Assembly: GCF_023856365.1 (NCBI RefSeq)
Contig: NC_064542.1
Span: 16,158,863-16,222,862, forward strand
DNA length: 64,000 nt
DNA from: Brienomyrus brachyistius
Taxonomy: Eukaryota > Chordata > Actinopteri > Osteoglossiformes > Mormyridae
Reading direction: 5' to 3'
A model generated the notes under the pieces. It did no database searches and had not been told where the DNA came from. It saw only the letters and a list, made by a program, of their open reading frames with translations. Both the position numbers and the translations under genes were made by a program. How positions within the stretch are numbered: the stretch's first letter is position 1; each line of letters opens with the position of its first letter. Of this stretch, positions 36,941 to 47,749 are shown one piece after another.

Positions 36941-36986
36941 GCTTTGTTTAATGAGCTTGCATGGAAATAAGGCAAATGTACAAATC
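36941..36986 (-). repeat. Right copy of a 46-bp inverted duplication
   Basis: Reverse-complement partner of 36579-36624 (one T/C difference). The arms do not continue into each other's flanks. That argues against a long recent palindrome and for either a small inverted copy or a short-armed foldback unit spanning 36579-36986. Confidence 0.95.
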
Positions 36987-39900
36987 CACCCCCACCCCCC
37001 CAGTGACATCACTTATTTAGTATTTTGCCTCTTCAGCCTAATAGACGGTGGGTAAATTGAAACACGCTTGAGCCGTCGGCTGTGCCTCCTTGAGGCACTC
37101 ATTCTTAGGCCACTTCTGTACCCTGTATTTTGGCCAGTTAAAGCAGTAAGGGCTTCTTTAAGGATGTGTTTTATTTCCAGATGGCAGTAAAGGATTAGCA
37201 TTGTAAAACAAAGGGAGGACGAGGGTTCGATTGAAGTGCCCGTCTGTTTACAGTGCCATATGGCTTGGCCCTCATTCCACTGTCCCGCATATTTATTTAT
37301 TTATTTTGTTTGTCTGTTTGATCATGTGTCACACAGCTTCATCTCACAGATTCAAAGGAAGTCCACATGGCTTCCAAGTTAAATTCACTCACCGCCCCAC
37401 AAGTTCGGTTCATGATCAGAGGACACGGTGTCTCATGGCCCTTCAGTGAAGAACCGGCTTCTGGTTTACTCAAAATAAAGCTGATCGGAATCTCTTGCTG
37501 TTGTATCCTGAATCCTTGGGCAGCCGATGATTCAGTGAACCAATCAGCAGTATTTTTACAGTTTTCATCTTAACCACATTTCAGTCCACCAATAGGTCAA
37601 TGAGAGCATTGCGTCCATTAACCGGGTGATGGGTTCCTGGCTCTTTGCTGGCCTGTACTGATAAAGATTGCTTCATTTGATCCCCACAATAGGAAAAAAA
37701 ATCTTAAGTTTTGGTGTAAATCTGTAGAAGTAAAATTATGGTTATATCTTTGATTGCATCAATAAAACTCTAGCCAAAGCTCTGAAACTCCTAAAACGCT
37801 TTTTCCAAGAAATTCAACATAACTGTAGTAAAACTTTAGTGGAACTTCTTTGCCAAGAAAATTTTGTGGGTGGAAAAAAATAATTTGAGAATGCCAATCT
37901 GGCATAAACGTGCCCCCGCCCTGCCCCCCCAAAGACTTCATCCAGTGTCAAGCTGTGTGGATCCTCTGCAGTGGGAAAGGGCCAAATTGTGTTTCACACC
38001 TGTAAAAGTCATGCAGTGCTCTCTGCCCTAATGATTTTAATTTACCACGGTTAGGTTGGGGCAGAATCCCAGAGCCCATGTAGCCGTCACTGGGCCAGCC
38101 TGCCCAAGCCTGCTGCTGCAGATTGCTTAGGTCGTTATTTGTATGTTTGCAGTTTTACAAGTGCCACACATGAGGATTGTAATTTGGAGTGATGGCTTTG
38201 CGATGCCCCTTGCTAGGGAAACATCAAAACCACCTCACAGTGTGTGGCTGGGCCTGTCTTTGGCCTCCCTGCCACCTTGTGGTCTCATCCTCTGAATGGT
38301 GAGAAACTGGATGCTTCCATTTAAGAAATACCCTGAGAACTGGGGTGGGTGACAATTACCAAAGAATGTGATATGTAAAGGTCATTTTTAGGTTAAAACT
38401 GATTTAATCCATATTTTGCAGATACTTAATATTATCATCTGGCTTTATTAAAAGGCTGAGGCCAAACTTGCCTCCCGGTTTAATAATGGAGAATGCGGGG
38501 GATAGGCTGGGGATGATGCATCTGCTCTGATTGGCTGAGGATCAGATGAACAGGTGTGACTGGCTGTGAGAGAGCCATCAAGAGTGGGTGGTGGTTTTAT
38601 GTTGATTACCAAGCGATGTAGTACATTGAAAATGCATGCTAACACATGCTACATGCTAACGTTCCCACCGACTTGTGCAGAGTCTTGCTTATGTGTTTCC
38701 AAATTTATGATGGTCAGAGTGAACATCACTGATGCCCCCCCCCCCCAGCTCTGGCCACAGCTGCAGCGAGCATAGCAACCACCAGGGCACCCCCCCCCCC
38801 CCATTGGCCCATGAAGCTCGGTAAATAACTATGCTTGTTCAGTACAGCAGGTAGTGACCCTAGTAGGCTCAGAATTACTGCTATTTAATCTGGCTTCTCG
38901 TCTTGGATATGATTCCCCTTTCCCTGGGGGGGGGGGGGGTGCTGATTGGTGGTGATTGGCCTCCTCTCTCAGCTCCTAATGTTCAGTGCATTAACACAGA
39001 GCTGTAATCAGCAAACCATTTTTTCTACGCAGCAGATTTCCAATCTCTCCAGGAACATGGTTTTATTATCTGCTCCTCCCCCCACCCCTACAGTGGTTTT
39101 GTTAAAGAAGCAATTGCCTAACCAGAATTGTGTTATTTAGCGCAATTGTTCAATATTCCAGTCTGTGCAGTGGACCAGGCTGAGAGCTGGTCACACCAGA
39201 ATTGTAACTGTAGCTTGGACATGAAAACATTCTTTAGGTTATCGTATATATTTATGGGCTTTATAAAGTAAAAGCTTGTTGGTTTTTTTCCACCTTTGTT
39301 TGCTGGGTGTGTGTGTGATGTTTGCAGCACTGTGTTAGAAACTCAGGGCAGAAGTTTTGTACAAAGTTGCTGATGTAGGTCATATTGACCTTTGGCTTTA
39401 AGGTCCATGTGCGTAAACATTCAAAGTCCAAAATAAGCATGTTTATTTGATGGAATATGTCATTGATTTATCCATTCGTTTCTATTCAAAGAGTGGGTTG
39501 TGATTCTGGGCCTCATCCTTATGTATTTTGAACTTCTGGCATTCACAATGGCCTGTTCTCACAACAAAGCCAAGATAGACCGTCTGTTTCCAGCACAATT
39601 AATGTGGTGCAACAGCCGTCATGAACTGCAGCCACTCGAGTTCATGACGTTTGATGAGTATGGGTGTTCTATTTTACTGAAGAGAGAAGCTTACCGACTC
39701 TCACAGGTCTGCTGATGGAACCAGGAGGTTGCTAATCAAAAGCAGAAGGATCTGCAAGTCTTTGGACTATAGAAAGTTGAAGGGCAGTATTTGCATGAAC
39801 CATGCTGCTTGGCATATTTTCACGTTACCTGCAGGATTATTCATTTTGAGGACTGTGATGTCATACTTGCTCGATAAACAGGCCAGCTGCCACCAGAGGT

Positions 39901-40274
39901 GAATGAGATAAATGGGTGGTGATTCTGCTTTGTGTAATACCATCCCAGTTTTCATGTCATAGTGAGTGAATACTTTTGTTCTGTTCGGAAGATACAGTCC
40001 CTCCAGGCGATACATGCTCTGCAAGCCAGCATAACGTGGCATTCAAATTTGGATGGCATGGAATGCAAATTGCAAAGCCATCTGGGGGAGGACCTGAGCG
40101 CAATTGGGGATTGCATGTGGTGCTGGGTAGGGATATAGCACAACAAATTCTTTGCATTCCAAGGGCTAAAAACTGAGCTCCAAATCAGAGGACAATGAGA
40201 CCAGAAAAGTTTGCCAAGGAATTTACCAATGAGCTGAGGATGCAGGAAAGGTGCATATCTATTCTCTCAGAATC
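36987..40274. other. No recognised gene; poly-C and poly-G tracts
   Basis: Contains C12 at 38735-38746, C13 at 38790-38802 and G14 at 38926-38939. Frames are under about 95 codons and overlap on both strands. No RNA gene or known repeat recognised. Confidence 0.45.
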
Positions 40275-40751
40275 TGTTCTGGCCGGGCAGGACAAAGGAA
40301 GAGACTATCCACGTAGCAGCTCCATCAAGACAGGGTTTTATTAGCAATACAGAACATCAAGGGAGAAACAGAAAACAAAGGGACTATAAGGGCATGGATC
40401 AGTACCAGGAACAACAATACCAATGGTAGGTAGGAACACAGGAAATTACAAACAAGCACAGAAGCACACAGCAACACAGAGAAACAGTCACAGTGAAACA
40501 CTGAGGAACAGAACAAGAACTTAAATACACTACTAACAAGACATGACCCAGGACAGGTGAGAACCATAACCAGATTAACCAATCACTAAGGGCATGGAGC
40601 AACAAGGGACAGATTGAGTAAATTACAGTTAACACTAGTGACTAGGAAACTATCACAGAGGGCTATCAGCAGAAATAAAGGAACACAGGTAAAACAGAAC
40701 ATAGACAAGGCATAAACATAAACAAGACATAACATAGGCATATAGACACCA

Positions 40752-40922
40752 GTGGCCTGTACTACGAAGCGGGGTTTATGACTTATCGGGGTAATACTTG
40801 TTGGATTTAAGGTACCACGGTTTAAACGGACTTCATATTCGTTCACTTACATTATGCCCAGACTACCTTAAATCCAACGTTACCCCAATAAGCCAATAAC
40901 CCTGCTTTGTAGTACAGTCCAC
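40752..40922. mobile_element. Hairpin MITE, 171 bp, intact copy
   Basis: Arms of about 60 bp: GTGGCCTGTACTACGAAGC at the left and the inverted GCTTTGTAGTACAGTCCAC at the right. Internal CGGGGTAA and TTGGATTTAAGGTA blocks are mirrored as TTACCCC and TACCTTAAATCCAA. The loop holds CGGTTTAAACGGACTTC. Two diverged relatives lie at 504-712, so at least three copies of the family are in this window. No coding capacity. Confidence 0.8.
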
Positions 40923-40941
40923 AGGGGTTTTACATTAAAGG

Positions 40942-40943
<2 letters not shown>

Positions 40944-40977
<34 letters not shown>

Positions 40978-41045
40978 GTGAGGCAAACTTTAAACTCATG
41001 ACAAGGGGAATGTCAGCCTCTGAGCCACACAATTAATCCATTTCC
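40944..41045 (-). mobile_element. Short tRNA-SINE-like insertion with (ATT)n tail
   Basis: On the minus strand, TGTGTGGCTCAGAGGCTGA (A-box-like) is followed about 30 bases on by GAGTTTAAAGTTTGCC (weak B-box-like), then directly by an (ATT)n tail at 40944-40975. The head and tail order fits a short SINE. The B box departs from consensus. Confidence 0.35.
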
Positions 41046-41137
41046 CTACACAACACTAAATGGGATGACCAGCGGGAATTGCAGGTCAAATGGGGAAAAG
41101 ACACACAGGACAGACCAGACGGGCACCAACCCTGACA

Positions 41138-42022
41138 ATCTGTGTGTCTGAAGAATAAAAAATGTCCTCATTGGCTTTGAGTCCCCAGAGGGATCATCCT
41201 GGTTGTTTTTGGCCTGTGGATTGCTAGATAATGTCTGATTTTATGGAAGTATAGAAGTAGAAAGAGCTCAAAAAAGTCAGGCGGTAGCTGTAGCCGTTTA
41301 AATCAGAACCCAGACCTGTGGTACAATCTGCACAGGTACAAGCAGCCCGTGCAGTAGGTCCAGGACTAGCTTAGTTAATGGAATAATTACTTAAGCACCA
41401 GGAAATCCCACGTGGTCTCACAGCATTGCTGTTGGATGAAATCAATGTTAAACACTTCTAATGTAAGACTGCACATGAATACCAGGTCACTCCACACCAG
41501 TACCAGTGGTGTGAGAATCTCATGAGACATGGGAATATAGCAGAACTGTCAGAAACCGGGATGCTTGAAACAGCAACGCCATTGTGGATCCATGTGGATA
41601 TAAACTGCCACACAGGGAGAAGAGCCTTAAGCCCAGCCCCTCTTTTGCAAAACTAACCAATGTCTTGTTGTGGTGATATGTAGGCTCAGGACTGTATGAA
41701 ATTGCTCTGATCAGAGATGTAAGGTCAGCATTCAAAGATACATCGCATTACATTTTATTCTAGTGTTCTAGAAAGTGAGCATGGTCATGCACAATGATAG
41801 GTCCCCCCGCTATATATCTGGCACATTTTTCTTCTGCCTCTTCACCTTGATGTCACACCGCGGGCAAATGTGTGCCGATCTTTAGTTTGGTACGTGATCC
41901 AGTGTTTGGTTGTGTGCCCTGTCAAGGATCCGCCTCTCACTGTTACTCAAATGGTTTTGCCAAATTGCTTAAAACTCCAATTCTGTCAAAATTACAATGT
42001 AGGTTCAGCACTGGTGAGGATA
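41138..42022. other. No recognised feature
   Basis: Unique-looking sequence. A 71-codon minus-strand frame at 41520-41735 has no family signature. Confidence 0.4.
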
Positions 42023-42030
42023 GTCTATAG

Positions 42031-42630
42031 TAGGGGAGTAAGATTGCACAAAAAACCACGGTTCCGTGCGTTTTCGGTACAGCCGTTGTAACGGAAACAA
42101 AACGAATTGCCTTGTTTTTTCTTCATTAAACAAGGTTTACCGAACAAAGTACGACTGTCTTTCTTAAAGTCTCGGTCAATATTGCTTCAACCTACTAATA
42201 AAAAAAAAAACATTTACATAAAAGCAAATCAAGTAAATAAAAATAAATTAAATATCCATTAAGATTCACTTTTTAAAAAATAACTGTTCCTGATCTGTAC
42301 TGTATTCACATTGTCAGCTTTGTTTCATATTAGAACTGTGCAATACAAATATTGACTCAAAAATATAAGCATAAAATAAATGTGCAATATGGTGCAGCAT
42401 TAAAAAAAACCTGTTAGGCTTACTTGTATTCACATTAACAACTTCCAGTTTTGTGTTAGTGCGTACCCGCGTGTTCGTAGTGGTGCGGCTTCATCTGCCC
42501 CTTTCTGAATGTTCTTCGGGGGAAACACAAAGTTCTGCGTTTGCTACATTAGTTTGGTACACATGTGTGCCGAACTGAAAGACCGCTACCGAAAATTTCC
42601 GGTATGAATACGTGTACCTTTGCACTCCTA
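42031..42630. mobile_element. Non-autonomous hAT element, 600 bp
   Basis: Flanked by 8-bp direct repeats GTCTATAG (42023-42030) and GTCTATAT (42631-42638), 7 of 8 identical. Ends are TAGGGGAGTAAGATTGCA at the left and TAGGAGTGCAAAGGTACACG on the minus strand at the right, the TAGGGGTGCA-type terminus of fish hAT elements. Subterminal TTCGGTA/TACCGAA words occur on both sides. The interior is AT-rich with no transposase frame. The small TSD difference shows modest age. Confidence 0.8.
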
Positions 42631-42638
42631 GTCTATAT

Positions 42639-43149
42639 TGGTCTGGTCATAAATGTGTGTTTCCAAAGCTACTACCCTGATAGACATTTACATGTATGAA
42701 CCTGTTACAGATAGTAAGTCAGCTGCTTCTAGAACACTGTGAAACTGAGCAGGCAGTACCTGCAATAACACGTGTAATAAAATCTGCTGCTGTTAATTTA
42801 ACATGTACATTTAGATTGGCATGGTTGTCATTAAAAAAGTTGCTAAAATCCATGTTCTGTGAAATTTTTTCTTAAAATTTTCAATGAGTGAATTGGTAGT
42901 ATACCAGTAGAGACGTTTTGGCCAGTTAGCCACAATGTAAACTAATGACTTGCCTTTCCCAGTAAAGGCACACTTCATTAGGTCGATAAGGTCTATTTGA
43001 CTATGATTTATTTCGGGTAAATTTATATTTGTTTTTGCTTTAGAAATATCGTAATATCGTACCACAAGGCAGAGGCATCGCGAGAGCAATGGAGGACGAA
43101 GAGACTTGCTTGCTGGGAAGAACATGCTTTTTAAATTGCAGTCCATAAC
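42639..43149. other. No recognised feature
   Basis: AT-rich. A minus-strand frame of 140 codons (42811-43233) covers it and reaches into the tRNA-like segment; it shows no domain. ATATCGTAATATCGTACC at about 43044 recalls internal sequence of hAT elements. Confidence 0.35.
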
Positions 43150-43230
43150 AGGACTATAACGGGCACTCAGCGAGCATCGAACCCCAAACACAGAGTAACA
43201 CAGGGAGGTCAGGCGCTGCACCATCAGGTA
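43150..43230 (-). repeat. tRNA-like pseudogene or SINE head
   Basis: On the minus strand, TGATGGTGCAGCGCCTGA (43209-43226, A-box-like) is followed by GGTTCGATGC (43174-43183), a good B-box match, at near-tRNA spacing. It does not fold as a full tRNA by eye, so a tRNA-derived repeat is more likely than a functional gene. Confidence 0.35.
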
Positions 43231-43339
43231 CACACACGGTAGGTAATTTACACGACACTAGAAACATGCGAGGATCGTACAGGGTTCACGCAAAACACGG
43301 CCAAACACACGCAACAGCTGGGAAATACATTGCGAGTAT

Positions 43340-43465
43340 TTACAATAAATACAAGTGGCATGCTGGGACATTCACCTCCCGCGGGCGCTACGGTATTTAT
43401 CGCAAAGATTGTGGATATCGCAGTGTGAACTTTTGTGATTACAGTTCAGCCCTAGTTTCAAGCCT
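43340..43465 (-). mobile_element. Possible hAT terminus (TAGGGCTGAAC)
   Basis: The minus strand from about 43463 reads TAGGGCTGAACTGTAATCAC followed by CTGCGATATCC and TTGCGATAAATACC, the terminal and subterminal style of many fish hAT elements. The other end and target-site duplication were not located. Confidence 0.3.
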
Positions 43466-44019
43466 GCTTTTAACGCTTTAAGCTGTCAGTTTGTACCAAC
43501 AAGTGAGGTCTAATTTTCCATGTACATAAATGCATCCTCTAAACAAGATAAGCACGAGGATTGTGTTGTTAAAAATCACCGTTCGATGTACCTGCCTCAG
43601 GCACAGGCTGTTAAAAATCATCGTATGCTACTGCACTTGAGCTTTCATTTCGTATGAACACAAAATAAATATTTTGATCCATACTTCGTACACGTTTCTC
43701 CATGTCTGGTGGGGCTGTGGTTAATCAGAAACACTGGCTTCCAAGGTTTTTGTTTCCTTTACAATTCTTGGTGCGCCGATAGATTTTGTGATGCCAATCA
43801 CAGAAACAATTTAAAAATTTTCACATTGCATAAGGTTTTCCAGAAATAGCCAGTCCTGTTACAACAATTATAAAATGTTTAAAATACGGCTGTTTCGCAT
43901 AACCAGAGTTTTTCATGCAACAACTAAGGGGTGTCTTGTATGTACTTTTTACTCCTGATTTAAGAAATGCGATAAGAATTTTGCTTTCACCTGTAGTCAT
44001 TTTTAGGTTATATTGATAT
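43466..44019. other. No recognised feature, AT-rich
   Basis: AT-rich unique-looking DNA immediately upstream of the Tc1-like element. No frame or repeat recognised. Confidence 0.45.
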
Positions 44020-44021
44020 TA

Positions 44022-45433
44022 TACACTGCTCAAAAAATTAAAGGAACACTTTTTAATCAGAGTGTAGCACTAAGTCAGTTAAACTCCTGGGACATTAATC
44101 TGGTTAGGTAAGTAGCACAGGGGGCTGTTGATCAGTTGCTGCTGGTGCACTAGAGGGGCAACAATGAGACGACCCCCAAAAACGGTGTAACAGGTGGAGG
44201 CCACTGAAATTTTTCCCCTCCTCATCTTCTCTGACTTTTTTTCCACTAGTTTTGCATTTGGCGATGGTCAGTGTCACTACTGGTAGCATGAGGTGATACC
44301 TGGACCCTACAGAGGTTGCACAGGTAGTTCAACTCCTCCAGGATGGTGCATCAATAGGTGCCATTGTCAAAAGGTTTGCTGTGTCTCCCAGTGCAGTCTC
44401 AAGGGCATGGAGTACAGGCAATTACTTTAGGAGAGCTGGTCAGGGCCATAGAAGGTCCTTAACCCATCAGCAGGACTGGTATCTACTCCTTTGTGCAAGG
44501 AGGAACAGGATGACCTCTACGAAATGACCTCCAACAGGCCACTGGTGTGAATTTCTCTGACCAAACATTCAGAAACAGACTTCATGAGGGTGGCCTGAGG
44601 GCCCAACATCCTCTAGTGGGCCCTGTGCCCACTACCCGGCACCGTGGACTCAATTGGCATTTGCCGTAGAATGCCAGAAATGGCAGGTCTGCCCTGTGCT
44701 TTTCACAAATGAGAGCAGGTTTACCCTGAGCACATGTGACAGACATGAAACGGTCTGGAGAAGCTGTGGAGAACGTTATAGAGGCACAGACCTCTACAGG
44801 CTAGACAACGTCACCTGGACTGCCATTAGGTATCGGGATGAAATCCTTGGACCCACTGTCAGACCCTACGCTGGTGCCGTGGGTCCTGGGTTCATCCTGG
44901 TGCACGACAGTGCCTAGCTTCATGTGACAAGAGTATGCAGGCAGTTCCTGGAGGATGATGGAATTGATACCATTGACTGACCCCCACGTTCACCTGACCT
45001 AAGTCCAATGGAACACCTGTGGGCCGGCAGGTTATACCTCAGGCTGTCCAGGAGCTCAGTGATGCCCTGGTCCAGACCTGGGAGGAGATCCCCCAGGACA
45101 CCATCCATCGTCTCATTAGGACCATGCCCCGACTTTGTCAGGCATGCATACAAGCACTTTGGGGCCATGCAAACTACTGAGTACGATTTTGTGTTGCTGC
45201 AGTGAAATTTCGGCAAAATGGGCTAGCCTGCCGCATCATTTTTTCACTTTGATTTTCAGGGTGTCTTTGAATTCAGCCCTCTGTAGGTTGATCATTTTCA
45301 TTTCCATCAAATGATGTGGCATCCTTTCGTTCCTAACACTTTACTCAGTCCAGTATAGTCAGAATAGATATCCAGCATGATTTTGTTTTCCCATTGAGAT
45401 CTGATGTTACTTTTTTTTTTTTTGAGCAGTGAA
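44022..45433 (+). mobile_element. Tc1/mariner-superfamily transposon, inactive
   Basis: The element starts TACACTGCTCAAAAAATTAA and ends TTTTTTTGAGCAGTGAA, with TA dinucleotides at 44020-44021 and 45434-45435 as the expected target duplication. Layout, 5' leader and 3' trailer all match a Tc1-like family I recognise as widespread in fish. Length (about 1.41 kb) is below that of complete members because of internal deletions. The right inverted repeat is shortened: sequence inside the A/T run does not mirror the GGAACAC block of the left end. It carries the broken transposase gene at 44288-45180. Confidence 0.92.
44288..45180 (+). pseudogene. Tc1-like transposase pseudogene
   Basis: The homologous start is ATG at 44288, but codon 3 is TGA, consistent with CpG decay of an arginine codon. 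An N-terminal helix-turn-helix region follows (VAQVVQLLQDGASIGAIVKR, then FAVSPSAVSRAW), then frame disruption around 44520. The catalytic region is recognisable at 44654-44917. The first DDE aspartate (usual FTDESRF) reads FTNESRF. The second aspartate survives in LVHDS but is followed by a TAG two codons later. The glutamate block PDLSPMEHLW is present near 45000. The GGGSVMVWGG block between the first two is deleted, and a second deletion follows EHLW. The C-terminus ends HANY-stop at 45180. Not functional. Confidence 0.92.
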
Positions 45434-46384
45434 TAATAAATTAAGAATATATGGGTATATATAAGAGTTAAAAATGATTTTATTCCTATTCCTGAATATT
45501 TTACATGCCTTTACAGAAGGTAAATGTACCGTAAGTCTGTTTACAGGCTGTAACATTTTAGGACATGTTGAGATGGTGTCCTGCTCTCTCTCAGACTTGG
45601 AAAAACAGTATCAGGACAAGTGGAGTCCCAGTGCGCTGGGGTCCTCTGGGCCCTCTGCTGGACCCTTAAGAGGGATTTTCCTGAGGCCAAATGCAGCAGG
45701 GAATCACACACTTCTGTCTTTAAGATGAGTTGCTTCCATCACGCACATATACTGTAAATATGTGTATAGAGTGAGGTGTAATTGAATGTCACTCAGAATC
45801 CTTGCATGATGGGTGAATTCTGATTAGATGTTTGAATTAGCACGAATTGATTTGTGAAACAGAAAGAAAGTAAAAAATTCTTGACCAGTGATATTACTTG
45901 AATAATTTGAATATTAATTTTGCCTAAAATGCCCATCTGTAGTAATGGCTTGCGTATAAGATGACAGAAATGTATGCTGCCAGTTTTTCGACTGTCTGTT
46001 GGCACTCAGCCATGTTTCTGTAGCTACATTTGGGATCCTTGCGTCCTTTGGGCTGGGAGAGGGTGCTGGTCCAGTGATGGCAGAATGGAGGAGCTTGGCA
46101 AGGCCTCTGTCAGGCAGCATATCCAGGGCAGCGCGGCCTCCTCAGGCCCCGGCAGCAGCCGTCGATGTCCACCTAGGCAGCCTCCAGTGCACACAGGTGC
46201 CCAGGTATCAGGTCTGCCTGGCTCTGACAGACCAGCATGGAAAGGACACCTGCAAAAAGCTGGCTGTGAGGTTTTTAAATGGTAAATAGTCTGATTTTTA
46301 TGAAATATTTTGCAGAATATGAGTTTTTAATGTCTTTGAACATTAAAAAGGCTCATTACCTTCTCTAAATTACCCATAGTGTTT
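45434..46384. other. No supported gene; weak exon-like frame at 46023-46270
   Basis: A TTTCTGTAG acceptor-like site at 46014-46022 and a donor-like GGTAAATAG near 46281 bracket an open plus-strand frame of about 85 codons ending LALTDQHGKDTCKKLAVRFL. No family recognised. Another frame is also open over the same stretch, which weakens the case. Confidence 0.2.
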
Positions 46385-46500
46385 GATTGCATCTGCGATG
46401 GACAGGCATGTCATCCCCAGCCCTCTGCCTTGTGCTGCAGCAGTCCCTGCAGTCCCATGCAGGATAAGCAACTAGAAGATGGACAAAGGATGGAGAAAGA
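46385..46500 (+). repeat. Decayed interspersed repeat ending in GGATAAGCAACT...GGATGGA
   Basis: Contains CTCTGCCTTGTGCTGC and CCCATGCAGGATAAGCAACTAGAAGATGGACAAAGGATGGA. This matches the order of the very common fish repeat that ends GCAGGATAAGCGGTT...ATGGATGGATGG. It is diverged, and the family name is uncertain. Confidence 0.5.
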
Positions 46501-47743
46501 AGCATGTTATATTGTGGAGTATAGAATTTGGAATGTGACTGCTTGCTTATTTGCAATCCCTAAGTGCACAAAAAGAAGTGAAGCCTGTTTTTTATTGATA
46601 ATATCTTGTAGATGCGAACTGTGCAGGCGAGTCTGACCTGCAGTATAATGGCCGTAAATATTTTTCAACAATATATGCGGGAAATATGAAGGATCCAGAG
46701 AGCAGAGTGGCGTACAGAATGAGGACATGTGAAGGAAGGGCCTGTATGCAAGTCAGCTTGTATCACAGCAACAGCAACTGTTGCTATAGTGACTAACTAG
46801 GGGACTGAAGGAGAGGAAGTTTATTTTGGCTAGTGAAGACATGGCAGTGACGATAAGCTTTGCCACTGCTGGGGGAGCATGCATGTTTGTCGGGGGCGTT
46901 TACCTGATACTGACACCACCTTTCTTTGAAGGAACTTCTTTTGCTTGGCGTTTGAGGGGCGAAGGGAGTTCAGAAATGTTCCTGCTGGCAGCGATGCAGT
47001 GTGAGCCACACATAACAGCTCAGCATCACGCTGCATACCCTCACGTGTGAAGGGGGTGGATTCGCAGTACGGGGGGTCAGGTACGGCAGCAAAGGGCCGT
47101 GCGTGGCAGGTATGCCCTTGAGCATTGCCTGAGAAACCCCCCCCCCCCCCCCCCCCGAAAGCACTTTGCTGATCTGTGCGATGTGCTGTGACAGGAAGTA
47201 AGCGTAATGGACAGGCAGGAGCGGACGAGCCCGCCGGCTCCCTTATTCTATCCATCTATGGATACGTTTATTGATTTACCTCAGCAGAGGGTTTCTCAAA
47301 AATCTATTTGCCCTTTTCAATTTTTTCATCCAAGCTTCACAATTTTACCATTGAGGTCTTTATGACAGATGCCCCCCCGGTGAGTGTGGAGTGCACCACG
47401 GCCTGCGCTGAGAGCAAGCTCCCAACTGCTCTGAGGGTCCAGGCAGACGGGCTGCCAGCTCCTTGGCTCATTAACAGATTGGTCTTGCTTTTAATTAAGG
47501 AGACCATTCCATGGATTGCAGATTAAAGTAGATGTTTTGCACGGTGCTCTGCGGAGAGGGAACAGCCAACTCTGGTTCCCCTGGAAGCCTGAGGGAAAGC
47601 AGGGGTTATTTGATGGAGTTGGTTCTGGTTCTGTTGCATTTCATGGGATCTGGTGAAATTCTTATGGAATCTCTCTTTGTGATGCATTGTGTACCAGATC
47701 ACTTGTACCAAACTTGTTAGTAAGACTTTTCTTGTGTGTGTGG
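46501..47743. other. No recognised gene; C20 tract
   Basis: Includes a C20 tract at 47137-47156. Frames crossing it (up to 141 codons on the minus strand) are not credible. No repeat or RNA recognised in the rest. Confidence 0.45.
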
Positions 47744-47749
47744 GGAACT

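Larger units (their letters stand above)
40275..41137 (-). mobile_element. LTR-like unit (candidate solo LTR) with nested insertions
   Basis: The interval begins TGTTCTGGCC and ends CCCTGACA (TG...CA). AATCTGT occurs at both boundaries (40271-40277 and 41137-41143). Read on the minus strand, it starts TGTCAGGGTTGGTGCCCG, and an AATAAAACCC polyadenylation-type signal lies about 65 bases before its end. This is the layout of a retrotransposon LTR. A SINE-like segment (40944-41045) and a MITE (40752-40922) are inserted in it. No second LTR or coding region is present in the window, so this would be a solo LTR. Confidence 0.4.

Noticed and set aside
43150..43230. Functional tRNA gene on the minus strand
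   Set aside because: A- and B-box-like motifs are present, but acceptor and anticodon stems do not pair by eye; a tRNA-derived repeat is more likely.
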